Shown here piece by piece: positions 1-7,529 of a stretch of 50,791 bases of DNA; position 1 is the stretch's first letter; every line of letters begins with the position of its first letter. A program made the translations under genes and the position numbers. The DNA is from Ruminococcaceae bacterium UBA7217. Its GTDB lineage: Bacteria > Bacillota > Clostridia > Oscillospirales > Acutalibacteraceae. The stretch spans positions 11,518 through 62,308 of the forward strand of contig DKTZ01000013.1 in assembly GCA_002490425.1 (NCBI GenBank), given 5' to 3'. A model generated the notes under the pieces. The model was given only the letters and a program-made list of their open reading frames with translations, ran no database searches and was not told the origin of the DNA.

Positions 1-346
1 CAAATGACTGATTTCTTAAAAAGTCTATTGCTTCTTTTCCCACTTCAATTTTATTATTTGCAAAATCATTATACAGATTTTCAATAAATTCATTTTGCAA
101 TGACTTTTTTTGTATTTCGTTGTATTGTTCAATTAACTCTTTATGAGAATTAGCAGCATATTTGTCAAGAAGATATAGGCCAACCCTTATATATGCATTC
201 ATAAATTTAATGCTGTTAGGAGTGACATCATCCATAAAACTAGGTGTAGGCTTTTTCTTCATCAAATCTAATATTCTATTTTGAACAGGTAAATTAGCAG
301 GAACTGAAAAACCAGCACCAGTAACTATTACTCTTTTAATCGACAT
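1..346 (-). CDS. SIR2-like domain protein (N-terminal part, cut by window edge)
   Basis: The reverse strand reads open from an ATG at 346 to the window edge. The protein begins MSIKRVIVTGAGFSVPANLP, which matches the first beta strand and glycine-rich loop (GAGxS) of SIR2-family NAD-binding domains. About 115 residues are visible; the catalytic part lies outside the window. Bacterial SIR2-like domains of this style are mostly NAD-degrading effectors in anti-phage systems (established for Thoeris ThsA and DSR proteins); that role here is inference. The start overlaps the end of the upstream gene by 11 bases, so the two are probably translationally coupled. The weak ribosome site (TTGGTGC) also suggests coupling. 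It is the last visible gene of a four-gene AT-rich operon. Confidence 0.72.
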   Translation of the reverse strand, partial: MSIKRVIVTGAGFSVPANLPVQNRILDLMKKKPTPSFMDDVTPNSIKFMNAYIRVGLYLLDKYAANSHKELIEQYNEIQKKSLQNEFIENLYNDFANNKIEVGKEAIDFLRNQSF

Positions 347-1679
347 ATTTTTTGCACCAATTATCAATTGTACCAAATTCCATCGGCAAATACTTTCGAT
401 AAGATTCTCTTAAATCGTCTGCCAATTGATCTTTGCTTTTGTTAATTATTGATTCCCATTCGTTAACTTTACAATTTAAAAAATGAATTGCAGAAATAAA
501 ACTCGCATAAGTGGTAGGTCTATTTCTATTTACGGGGCCATTTTTCCCATTGATTGAGAAAGGTACCGATTCATTATATGCTACAAAATTATCAATATCA
601 TTTTTTATAACTTCCCTACACTGTTTACAGTTGCAAATATTGTTATAATAATCGATTGAGTGTTGTTTATTTGTAATTCTTAAATCGAAATAACCATTAT
701 CTCTTAAAATTTGAGCTGCTTCACCAAATTTTAATCTTGCATGTAACGGTAAAAAATAATATTTGTTAACAGGTAAACCACCTCCAACTGGAGTGATTTG
801 ACGTTTTTCTCCATATCCTACAGATTGAGCAACACCATACAGTTTGTATTTGATGTTCTTGTTACAAAGTACTAATGAATCATATCCACCATATGCCATA
901 ACAGGATACACATTACATTCATAAAATAGTTCTAACAATTTTTTATATCCGATTTGATATTCCTCACCGCACGAAAACGAATCAAAATCATCTATCCATA
1001 AGAAAACATATGTCTCCGGTATATCCTTAAACATATTTTTAATTTCTTTAAAAAAATGATCATTTAGCAATAATTCTTTATCTATTACAATCTGAGATGC
1101 AATTAACTCATTAGTTGAAAGCTGCTTTGTTTTTAGATAACTTTCCTTGTTCAATCTCATCCAAGAAGAAATATCATTTTTGCTGTATTCTTTCTTTATC
1201 ATAAAATATGGAGGTATCACAAACATCGGATGGGGTCCACTAACTCCTGCATATTTCAAGTATTTGTCATATTCTTTTTCTGACAAAAATTGATTTACAA
1301 AATCCATTTCGAACTTGTAGACACATTGCACTAAATCATCCATCATGGAACTTATATATTCTTGGGTTAACCCTTTACCAGACTCAATAGCATTACATAG
1401 TTCTCGTGGCAATTGTTCCATATATTTAACAACAGATTTTTTTATTCCGTTTTTTTCTTTATTCTGTATTGCAGAAACTGAATGTTGAAAAATATAAGTT
1501 TGAGGATCAATAATATACTGATTTTTATGAACAGAAACTAAATCAGCAATTGAAGAGCCACTATACGCAACTATAGTAGCATTAAATATTACGGCATCAA
1601 AATCATTTTTAAATTTCACAAATGCCTTCTTATCATTACCAGTATTGTACCTTAAGAGTTTTATTGGAGTTTTAATCAT
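336..1679 (-). CDS. Putative TIM-barrel protein with tRNA-guanine-transglycosylase-like CxCxxC site
   Basis: A 447-residue protein I cannot assign with certainty. It carries the cysteine pattern C349-x-C351-x2-C354 (CNCKQC) followed by H399. This resembles the zinc site CxCxxC...H of tRNA-guanine transglycosylases, although the last spacing is about 45 rather than 26 residues. Hydrophobic strands ending in acidic or glycine-rich turns (FLWIDDFD near 226-233; VYPVMAYGG near 257-265) fit a TIM barrel. TGT-like enzymes also occur as DpdA, which inserts 7-deazaguanine into DNA, so a base-exchange or nucleic-acid-binding role in defence is possible but inferred. It overlaps the nuclease-like gene before it by 8 bases and the SIR2-like gene after it by 11 bases. 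No queuosine genes are nearby, which argues against a housekeeping TGT. Confidence 0.6.
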   Translation of the reverse strand: MIKTPIKLLRYNTGNDKKAFVKFKNDFDAVIFNATIVAYSGSSIADLVSVHKNQYIIDPQTYIFQHSVSAIQNKEKNGIKKSVVKYMEQLPRELCNAIESGKGLTQEYISSMMDDLVQCVYKFEMDFVNQFLSEKEYDKYLKYAGVSGPHPMFVIPPYFMIKKEYSKNDISSWMRLNKESYLKTKQLSTNELIASQIVIDKELLLNDHFFKEIKNMFKDIPETYVFLWIDDFDSFSCGEEYQIGYKKLLELFYECNVYPVMAYGGYDSLVLCNKNIKYKLYGVAQSVGYGEKRQITPVGGGLPVNKYYFLPLHARLKFGEAAQILRDNGYFDLRITNKQHSIDYYNNICNCKQCREVIKNDIDNFVAYNESVPFSINGKNGPVNRNRPTTYASFISAIHFLNCKVNEWESIINKSKDQLADDLRESYRKYLPMEFGTIDNWCKKYVD

Positions 1680-2112
1680 CAGTATTATCCTCTAAATATT
1701 GCAATATCGTAGTTCGCTGCTTTTTCCATATATCAAAAATTTTTTGTTCAATAATTATATGTTCAAAAACCAACTTTTGCTCATCATACATGTATATACC
1801 TATTCCAAACTTCTTACATTCTTCCACAATAGATTTTATGCACTTTAAGGTTTTTGGTTTAGGTATGCAAATTGCTATATAATCAAAACACATAGAAACA
1901 TCTATTGCCTGTTGTATAGCTTTTTTCCAGTCATGTATTTTAAACTCAATAGCCGTCATCGTCTTATTATTCTTATCATATTTCACAAGATCTACTGATC
2001 TGCTAAATACCGGCACTTCCTTATATAAACATTGGGTATTGTGTTTGGAAATGAAAAAACCTCTTAAATCATCTTCACTGTACTTTTCCTTACTCACTTC
2101 CAAGAACCTCAT
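1672..2112 (-). CDS. PD-(D/E)XK nuclease-like protein
   Basis: A small 146-residue protein with the core pattern of the PD-(D/E)XK fold: D41 in RSVDLVKYD, then E56-x-K58 in TAIEFKIHDWKKAIQQA, followed by a helix and a strand (YIAICIP). This is the layout of restriction-endonuclease-like and VRR/DUF-type nuclease domains, in which D, E and K bind metal and cleave DNA. The family call rests on motif spacing only. Its start overlaps the end of the Panacea/YwgA-like gene by 23 bases and its end overlaps the TGT-like gene by 8 bases. A nuclease beside a SIR2-like protein fits an anti-phage or plasmid-exclusion operon. No helicase or methyltransferase partner is visible in the window. Confidence 0.6.
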   Translation of the reverse strand: MRFLEVSKEKYSEDDLRGFFISKHNTQCLYKEVPVFSRSVDLVKYDKNNKTMTAIEFKIHDWKKAIQQAIDVSMCFDYIAICIPKPKTLKCIKSIVEECKKFGIGIYMYDEQKLVFEHIIIEQKIFDIWKKQRTTILQYLEDNTDD

Positions 2113-2674
2113 CTTTTATAACAGATTTTTTAGTATAGTCTGGATAATTAGTATATACATATTTTAAAATTGCTTTTGGTGAAAGCGAAACAATTTTCCT
2201 CTTAAAATCAGTTAATAACCTAATTGATTCGTCAGGTATATTCTCACTAATATGTTCTTTAACGTAATTAGCACCTAACTCTTCCAAGCTATATCTGTAA
2301 TATTTACCGTCGCCATCGAAATCTGCGTCAGTATCGGTCTCATAAATTTCATTAATAAATGGTTGATCTTGCCAATCGTCCACTTCAATAAATTCATCTT
2401 TAGCTTTCAAATTATCAATCCTAATGAACTTGATACTACTAAAGAGATCCAGTTGTTCGTAAACATCCTTTGAAAACGGACCATAATTGTAGGCGAAAAA
2501 ATCTGGTAATTTTTCTGTATCTAATCCTTTTTTCTTAATAGCTGGTGCTATTTCCTTTTCAAAGAGAAACATCATTTTTATCATTCTAATTGCACCATCT
2601 ATCGGAGATTGATTATCAAGATATAGAAGTAGTAACAATGCATCCGCACCTGTTAATTTGTATTTTTTACTCAT
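2090..2674 (-). CDS. Panacea/YwgA-like protein
   Basis: This 194-residue protein is the first gene of the leftward operon. The N-terminal part (LTGADALLLLLYLDN, then IRMIKMMFLFEKEI and FFAYNYGPFSKDVYEQLD) has the pattern of YwgA and the Panacea/SocA-type antitoxin domain: a helix with KMMFLFE, an aromatic-Y-GPFS-xx-Y/V turn, then a winged-helix-like strand. The C-terminal part (YSLEELGANYV...) also follows that family. Panacea domains act as broad antitoxins in toxin-antitoxin pairs, so it may restrain one of the downstream effectors; this is inference. The ATG is preceded by AAGGTGAT at good spacing and a sigma-A-like promoter lies just upstream. Confidence 0.6.
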   Translation of the reverse strand: MSKKYKLTGADALLLLLYLDNQSPIDGAIRMIKMMFLFEKEIAPAIKKKGLDTEKLPDFFAYNYGPFSKDVYEQLDLFSSIKFIRIDNLKAKDEFIEVDDWQDQPFINEIYETDTDADFDGDGKYYRYSLEELGANYVKEHISENIPDESIRLLTDFKRKIVSLSPKAILKYVYTNYPDYTKKSVIKDEVLGSE

Positions 2675-2690
2675 ATTATCACCTTATATT

Positions 2691-2718
2691 ATTATATCAT
2701 ATTTATAAAAAATAGCAA
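2691..2718 (-). promoter_or_regulatory. Promoter of the SIR2/nuclease operon
   Basis: On the minus strand TTGCTA (2718-2713) and a perfect TATAAT (2696-2691) are separated by 16 bases. They lie immediately upstream of the ribosome site and ATG of the Panacea/YwgA-like gene, giving a short leader. Confidence 0.55.
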
Positions 2719-2979
2719 CACATCAAATAATTAAAACTCATATTATCCCTATGAACTTCAAATATATCTTAACCGTGTAATATTTTCGCCATTAATGATT
2801 TTTCGCCTATACGATTTCTAAGCAGTTCCAAAATTATTCTTTTGAATTGACACCACCACACCGCATACAGATAAAATAGTCTAGACAATTAACTTCACTA
2901 ATCTGCAGCTGTATGGTATAATAACCTTACATAAATTTTGATGAAAATCCTATGTAAATGTTAAGGAAGGTGATATACC
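2719..2979. other. Intergenic region between defence-like operon and recombinase
   Basis: AT-rich stretch between divergent genes. A plausible promoter for the recombinase ends in TATAAT at 2917-2922, with a weak -35 (TTCACT, 2894-2899) 17 bases upstream. I see no ORF with a ribosome site, RNA gene or clear repeat in the rest. Confidence 0.4.
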
Positions 2980-4530
2980 GTGACAGGCGTAATTTATGCT
3001 CGATATTCTTCCGATAATCAGCGGGAAGAGTCGATTGACGGGCAGTTGAGAGAATGTAGAGCATTTGCTGAAAAGAATGGTATTCGTGTTATTGACTCTT
3101 ACATTGACCGTGCGTTATCTGCTAAAACGGACAATCGTCCCTCATTTCAGCAGATGATTAAAGATAGCTCAAAGGGCTTATTCGATGTTGTTATTGTTTG
3201 GAAGCTTGACCGTTTCGCCCGTAATCGTTATGACTCTGCTCATTATAAAAATCTCCTCAAAAAGAACAATGTCCGTGTAATTTCTGCAACAGAAGCAATC
3301 AGCGAAGGTGCAGAAGGCATTATTCTTGAGTCCGTGCTTGAAGGTATGGCGGAATATTACTCCGTTGAGCTTGCCGAAAAGATAAACAGAGGCTTGACTG
3401 AAAATGCCTTGAAATGCAAATACAACGGTGGCTCGCTTGCACTTGGATATCGCATTGATAATGAACAGCATTTCCAAATCGATCCGATGACCGCACCGAT
3501 TGTCCGTGAAGTTTTTGAAAACTATAAAAACGGAATGACACAGCAGGAAATTGCAGATTCACTCAACAATAAAGGCTTACGCACACAGCGTGACAGTAAA
3601 TTTAAAGTCAACAACATTTCTCGAATTTTAACAAACCGCAGATATATCGGCGAGTATATTTACAGTGGTACAGTTATTCCTAACGGAATCCCTGTCATTA
3701 TTTCAAAAGAATTGTTTGACGATGTTCAGGAAATACTTGCTAAAAGCAAAAAAGCTCCTGCCAGACACAAAGCGGAAGATGATTACCTGCTGACTACAAA
3801 GCTGTATTGCGGTAAGTGTATGTCGTTTATGGTTGGAGAAAGCGGACGAGCTAAAAATAATCGTTATACCTACTATAAATGCGTAAATGCAAAACGCACG
3901 AAAACTTGCGATAAAAAAGCAGTAAAGAAAGATTGGATTGAAAATATTGTTGTGCATCAGGTAATGGAAACAATAATGGATGACGATTTAATCAATCGCA
4001 TTATTGACAGTATTTTAAAGGCTTTAGAAAAAGAAAATTCCGTTGTTCCTATTCTGAAAAAAGAACTTGCCGAAGCAGAAAAATCAATTAACAATTTGAT
4101 TAAAGCTATTGAACAAGGTATTATAACAAAATCGACCAAACAAAGACTTGATGAACTTGAAAGGCGCAAGGAAGAATTAGAAATTCAGATTGCTGAAGAG
4201 AATATCCAGCAACCGCCAATTACAAGAGAGCAGCTTGAATTTTGGTTTTATAAATTCAGAAAATTTGATTTTGATAAGTTAGAACACAGGCGAAGACTGA
4301 TTGACAGTTTTGTAAATTCTGTTATTCTTTATGATGACAAACTCGTATTCCATTTTAACTATAAAGAGGGTGCAAAAGAGCTGTCCATTGATGAGCTCAA
4401 TACTATTTCGGATTTATCACCTTTATCTCCACCAGCGGCAAGTGCTGCAGACAAGTTGCGCACCCACTTTGTGAGGTGCGCTCATTTTGTGCCCGCATTT
4501 TTTCTTTTATGCATAAAAATTATTAGGTAA
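2980..4530 (+). CDS. Large serine recombinase (site-specific integrase)
   Basis: A 516-residue member of the large serine recombinase family (TnpX/TndX/phage integrase type), which integrates and excises mobile elements through a serine-DNA intermediate. The resolvase domain covers about residues 1-140: the motif YARYSSDNQ gives catalytic Ser10 with Arg8, and VWKLDRFARNR at 73-83 is the conserved arginine motif. The Recombinase domain spans about 145-260. A zinc ribbon has C277, C280, C301 and C310, followed by a coiled coil at about 350-405. The start is a GTG preceded by AAGGAAGGTGAT. The last ~35 residues (from about residue 480) are encoded by sequence belonging to a 72-bp repeat that recurs 217 bases downstream. 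This suggests the 3' end was assembled by recombination. It is the probable mobility gene for the neighbouring accessory DNA. Confidence 0.93.
   Translation: MTGVIYARYSSDNQREESIDGQLRECRAFAEKNGIRVIDSYIDRALSAKTDNRPSFQQMIKDSSKGLFDVVIVWKLDRFARNRYDSAHYKNLLKKNNVRVISATEAISEGAEGIILESVLEGMAEYYSVELAEKINRGLTENALKCKYNGGSLALGYRIDNEQHFQIDPMTAPIVREVFENYKNGMTQQEIADSLNNKGLRTQRDSKFKVNNISRILTNRRYIGEYIYSGTVIPNGIPVIISKELFDDVQEILAKSKKAPARHKAEDDYLLTTKLYCGKCMSFMVGESGRAKNNRYTYYKCVNAKRTKTCDKKAVKKDWIENIVVHQVMETIMDDDLINRIIDSILKALEKENSVVPILKKELAEAEKSINNLIKAIEQGIITKSTKQRLDELERRKEELEIQIAEENIQQPPITREQLEFWFYKFRKFDFDKLEHRRRLIDSFVNSVILYDDKLVFHFNYKEGAKELSIDELNTISDLSPLSPPAASAADKLRTHFVRCAHFVPAFFLLCIKIIR
4426..4497 (+). repeat. 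72-bp direct repeat, copy A (inside recombinase 3' end)
   Basis: The copy begins TCTCCACCAGCGGCAAGTGC and ends GCCCGCA. It contains a hairpin with stem GCGCACC/GGTGCGC. It shares its first 20 bases with copy B at 4643-4715, and its hairpin has compensating base changes relative to that copy. It overlaps the coding end of the recombinase. A T-rich tract follows the hairpin, so it could also terminate transcription. Confidence 0.75.
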
Positions 4531-4532
4531 TC

Positions 4533-4637
4533 GAAACCGCAATAGTCCATGTACGGCAGTATGCCGCAGGCAGAGCCGTACGGACATAAAAATGCGAAGA
4601 TTTGCGAAGCAAACATACGAAGCGTAGCTTCGGTTTC
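4533..4637. repeat. Multi-hairpin palindromic block between the two direct repeats
   Basis: An outer stem GAAACCG (4533-4539) pairs with CGGTTTC (4631-4637). Inside are GTACGGC/GCCGTAC (4551-4557 and 4575-4581), TTTGC-GAA-GCAAA (4601-4613) and a near-perfect palindrome CGAAGCGTAGCTTCG (4618-4632). The unit folds as a branched structure in either strand. A 77-codon reading frame runs across it but has no ribosome site and looks spurious. Confidence 0.6.
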
Positions 4638-4642
4638 CGCCA

Positions 4643-4715
4643 TCTCCACCAGCGGCAAGTGCCGCATACAAATTACGCACCTCACGAAGTGGGGTGCGTT
4701 AGTTTTTTGCCCGCA
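4643..4715 (+). repeat. 72-bp direct repeat, copy B with terminator-like hairpin
   Basis: Second copy of the repeat found at 4426-4497. The first 20 bases are identical and the whole unit ends GCCCGCA. The hairpin stem is ACGCACC/GGTGCGT, followed by TTAGTTTTTT. It is a good candidate for an attachment-site remnant or duplicated terminator of the recombinase element. Confidence 0.72.
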
Positions 4716-4740
4716 ACTTAATTACAAATCATTTAATTTA

Positions 4741-4769
4741 TTGAAAATATTACTATTATGTGTTAATAT
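4741..4769 (+). promoter_or_regulatory. Candidate promoter for the alpha/beta hydrolase gene
   Basis: TTGAAA at 4741-4746 and TAATAT at 4764-4769 with a 17-base spacer, about 30 bases before the ATG at 4799, which follows a GGGGTGGG ribosome site. Confidence 0.4.
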
Positions 4770-4798
4770 AAAAATAACATAATTCACGGGGTGGGTAT

Positions 4799-5786
4799 AT
4801 GGGAAAGAGTTATAAAACGAACTACAAATACGATTCGGCGGAAACCGTTTATATTGACGGCGCAGATTACTGTTTGCGGATTCGCTCGCAGGATATATCT
4901 AACCCAGTTGTTCTGTTTCTGCACGGCGGATGCGGTGCGGCTGACAGACCGTTTATTATGAAATGGAACTCCTCATTATCAGAAAAATGCACAATTGTTT
5001 GTTGGGATCAGCGTGGCGCAGGGCTTGCATATAACCGCAAAACAGCAAAGAAAGAAATCCTAACGAAAGAGTTATATCTCAATGATCTGCATTGTGTGGT
5101 TGAATATTTAAAGAAGAGATTTAATAAAGAAAAAATCATAATTGTCGGTCACTCGTTTGGCTCACAGCTTGGCGTTTGGTATGCTCAAATTCACCCTGAA
5201 AACATTTTAACTTATGTCGGCATAGGGCAGGTTATTGACGCAGCAAATAATGAAACAATTTCGTGGAATTACACTGTTGAACAAGCTGAAAAAAGGAACG
5301 ACAAAAGGGCATTAAAGGTTTTGAAAGAAATCGGTCCGCCTGTTAACGGATTTTATAAGGATGATAAGCTACTGCTTCAGCGGAATTATCTTAACAAATT
5401 CGGCGGTATTCTGTACGGGAAATACGGTAACTCCGTTATAAATACACTGCCTAAAATACCGTGTATGTTCAAGGAATACTCATTTTTCACAATGCTGAAT
5501 TACGTAAGTGCAAATACATACTGCCTTTCACAGCCACTCGGTCAGGAAAAGGTGGATTTTCTTAACGAGGTTAAGACCGCTCCAAGTTCCTGTTTTCATA
5601 ACTATGGGAAAATACGATTATAATACAGTATCAAGTTTGGCAGAGAAGTGGCTTGAACAGCTTGACGCCCCATATAAAAAATTCTATCTGTTCGAAAAAT
5701 CGGGGCATACACCTCAGTGGGAAGAAAGCGAAAAATGGAATAAGATTTTTGCAGAGGAAATACTTGAATTTGCAAAATCCATATAA
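4799..5786 (+). pseudogene. Alpha/beta hydrolase (proline iminopeptidase-like), frameshifted
   Basis: Two overlapping frames together encode one alpha/beta hydrolase. The first (4799-5623) holds the oxyanion loop LHGGCG and the nucleophile elbow GHSFGSQLG (Ser119). The second frame, used from about 5580 to 5786, holds the acid loop (FITMGKYDYN) and the catalytic histidine (EKSGHTPQW). Reading switches by one base around GTTAAGACCG at about 5573-5585. The full-length product would be about 328 residues, normal for the S33/proline iminopeptidase-like group. As it stands, the first frame yields a protein without its Asp and His and would be inactive. The substrate cannot be predicted. The defect could be a true mutation or an assembly error, since the rest of both frames is well conserved. 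Confidence 0.8.
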
Positions 5787-5806
5787 AACTAACATTAAAA
5801 AGTATT

Positions 5807-5843
5807 AACCGGCGGTTTGATTTTGAACTGTCGGTTTTACTTT
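5807..5843 (+). terminator. Terminator after the hydrolase
   Basis: A stem AACCGGCGGTT / AACTGTCGGTT with G-T pairs (5807-5836) is followed by a T-rich tract. Confidence 0.55.
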
Positions 5844-5896
5844 TATGTGAAATCAATCTCTTTTACTGTATATTTCATACAGCAACAGGCAGTTGC

Positions 5897-5924
5897 TTTA
5901 CATATTCTGATTTTAATGTATAAT
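5897..5924 (+). promoter_or_regulatory. Promoter of the XRE-methyltransferase gene
   Basis: TTTACA (5897-5902) and TATAAT (5919-5924) are spaced by 16 bases. The ribosome site AGGTGAT and ATG at 5941 follow directly. Confidence 0.55.
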
Positions 5925-5940
5925 TAAATCAGGTGATAAT

Positions 5941-6942
5941 ATGGAAGTCAAAGATATACTGCTTAATTTAAGAAAAAATAATAATCTCACGCAGAATGAA
6001 ATGGCAAAAAAGCTGTTCGTCACAAGGCAAGCGGTATCCCGCTGGGAGAACGGCGAGACAGCGCCGAATATTGACACGCTAAAGCTCATTTCAAATATTT
6101 TCGATATTTCAATCAATTCTCTTATAACCGACAGTAAATTAAAGGATGTTCAGGACGATAAAATCAATTCGAGCCGCTTTTCGGGATTTGCTCAGCTTTA
6201 TGAAAACAGCAGACCGACGATTCCTCAAAAGGCTTGTGATATCGTGCTTAATTACCTTGGACATAAGCCTTCACAGGTTGTGGATTTGGGCTGCGGAACA
6301 GGACTTTCAACATTGGCATGGAGCGGAAAATGCGAAAAAATAATCGGCATTGAGCCGAATGAAGAAATGCTGTCTGTCGCAAGGCAGAAAAGCGATGCAG
6401 TTTCGTTTATCAAGGCATATTCAGATAACACAACCTTGTCAGAGAATTCAACCGATATTGTTATTTGCTCACAATCATTTCACTGGATGAATCCCACCGA
6501 CACTTTAAATGAGGTTAACCGTATTTTAAAGCCGAACGGAATATTTGCGACAATCGACTGCGATTGGCCGCCTGTTTGCAGTTTAGAGGCAGAGCTGGCA
6601 TATTCTCAATTACTTAACAAGGTAAGATTTATTGAGCTTGAAAACAAGGATATTTTCAAAACCTTTCAGCGTTGGAATAAGGACAAGCACTTGCAGAATA
6701 TTAAGCAAAGTGGGTATTTCAGATATTCACGGGAAATTGTGTTTTTGAACAAAGAAAAATGCAATGCTGACAGATTTATCGGCATTGCGCTCAGTCAAGG
6801 CGGTCTGCAAACGATACTTAAAATTCAGCCCGATTTGATTGAAAATGATGTTGACCTCTTTGAAAAAAAGATAAAAACCGTTTACGGAAACAGCGAATTT
6901 GATATTGGATTTTGCTACCGTATGCGCATAGGGGTAAAATAA
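5941..6942 (+). CDS. XRE-family regulator fused to a class I SAM methyltransferase
   Basis: The 333-residue protein has an N-terminal helix-turn-helix of the XRE/Cro type (about residues 4-60: LTQNEMAKKLFVTRQAVSRWENG). It is followed by a class I methyltransferase domain with motif I VVDLGCGTGLS (113-123), the acidic residue ending strand 2 (GIEPNEEML, E138) and SQSFHWMNP near 178. HTH-methyltransferase fusions of this type occur in Firmicutes; the methyl acceptor is unknown, and the domain resembles small-molecule rather than DNA methyltransferases because no NPPY or DPPY motif is seen. It may sense a metabolite through the methyltransferase part and regulate its own locus. The gene stands alone between its own promoter and a downstream hairpin. 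Confidence 0.85.
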   Translation: MEVKDILLNLRKNNNLTQNEMAKKLFVTRQAVSRWENGETAPNIDTLKLISNIFDISINSLITDSKLKDVQDDKINSSRFSGFAQLYENSRPTIPQKACDIVLNYLGHKPSQVVDLGCGTGLSTLAWSGKCEKIIGIEPNEEMLSVARQKSDAVSFIKAYSDNTTLSENSTDIVICSQSFHWMNPTDTLNEVNRILKPNGIFATIDCDWPPVCSLEAELAYSQLLNKVRFIELENKDIFKTFQRWNKDKHLQNIKQSGYFRYSREIVFLNKEKCNADRFIGIALSQGGLQTILKIQPDLIENDVDLFEKKIKTVYGNSEFDIGFCYRMRIGVK

Positions 6943-6991
6943 TTTGTATTTTAAACAGCAGTATATTATAATTTAATCCGTACCAAAACAA

Positions 6992-7019
6992 AAGGACAGA
7001 TGAAAAATCATCTGTCCTT
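6992..7019. terminator. Bidirectional terminator
   Basis: A perfect 12-bp stem AAGGACAGATGA/TCATCTGTCCTT with a 4-base loop. On the minus strand it is followed by TTGTTTTGG, so it best serves the leftward CD1247-type gene, but it can also close the rightward methyltransferase gene. Confidence 0.7.
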
Positions 7020-7115
7020 AATGTTTTGCTGTATTGTTAACCGTTATTTTTTTACGATTCTCACCGGTTTAATATACAACGGTTTGATTGTGCTTGCACG
7101 CCAAATGAATTACGA

Positions 7116-7508
7116 TTATTCGCAGTCGTCGCAATCGCAGTCGCAGTCAACATCAAACTCAAGCTCTGTGCCGCAGTTCGGGCACTGGGCAGCGCCCTCA
7201 TCGATGATATCTTCATCAAAATAAACTGTTTCACCGCAATTGGGGCACTCAACCTCATACATATCGTCGTCACAGCAGTCGTCACATTCATCATAGAAAA
7301 CTTCTTCAAGATCCGCCAAATCCTCGTCAACAGCGTCAAGCTGCTCAGTTACAAGACCCATTTCATCGTCAAGGTCTGAAACTGTAAGAGCGAGATCCTC
7401 AAGCACATCGAGAATTTCATTTAATACTTTTGTTTCTTTCTTGTCACCGTCAAAGTCCATTCCTTCAACAAGACCTTTAAGATGAGCAACCTTTTCAGTA
7501 ATTGTCAT
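7116..7508 (-). CDS. CD1247-type protein with zinc ribbon and Asp/Cys-rich tail
   Basis: A 130-residue cytoplasmic protein. The N-terminal ~60 residues (MTITEKVAHLKGLVEGMDFD...) match the CD1247 N-terminal domain found in Clostridia, a predicted helical segment. The middle is acidic. A zinc ribbon with two CPNCG knuckles (VECPNCGETVYF and AQCPNCGTELEF) follows, and the end is DCDCDCDDCE, an unusual cysteine/aspartate run that could bind metal. The function of the family is unknown. It lies 21 bases downstream of efp in the same direction, so it is probably co-transcribed with it. The ribosome site is AGGAGG. Confidence 0.85.
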   Translation of the reverse strand: MTITEKVAHLKGLVEGMDFDGDKKETKVLNEILDVLEDLALTVSDLDDEMGLVTEQLDAVDEDLADLEEVFYDECDDCCDDDMYEVECPNCGETVYFDEDIIDEGAAQCPNCGTELEFDVDCDCDCDDCE

Positions 7509-7529
7509 AGTGTTAACCTCCTAAAAAAA

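Noticed and set aside
4549..4782. 77-codon open frame across the palindromic block after the recombinase
   Set aside because: No ribosome site; the frame only follows repeat sequence and copy B of the 72-bp repeat.
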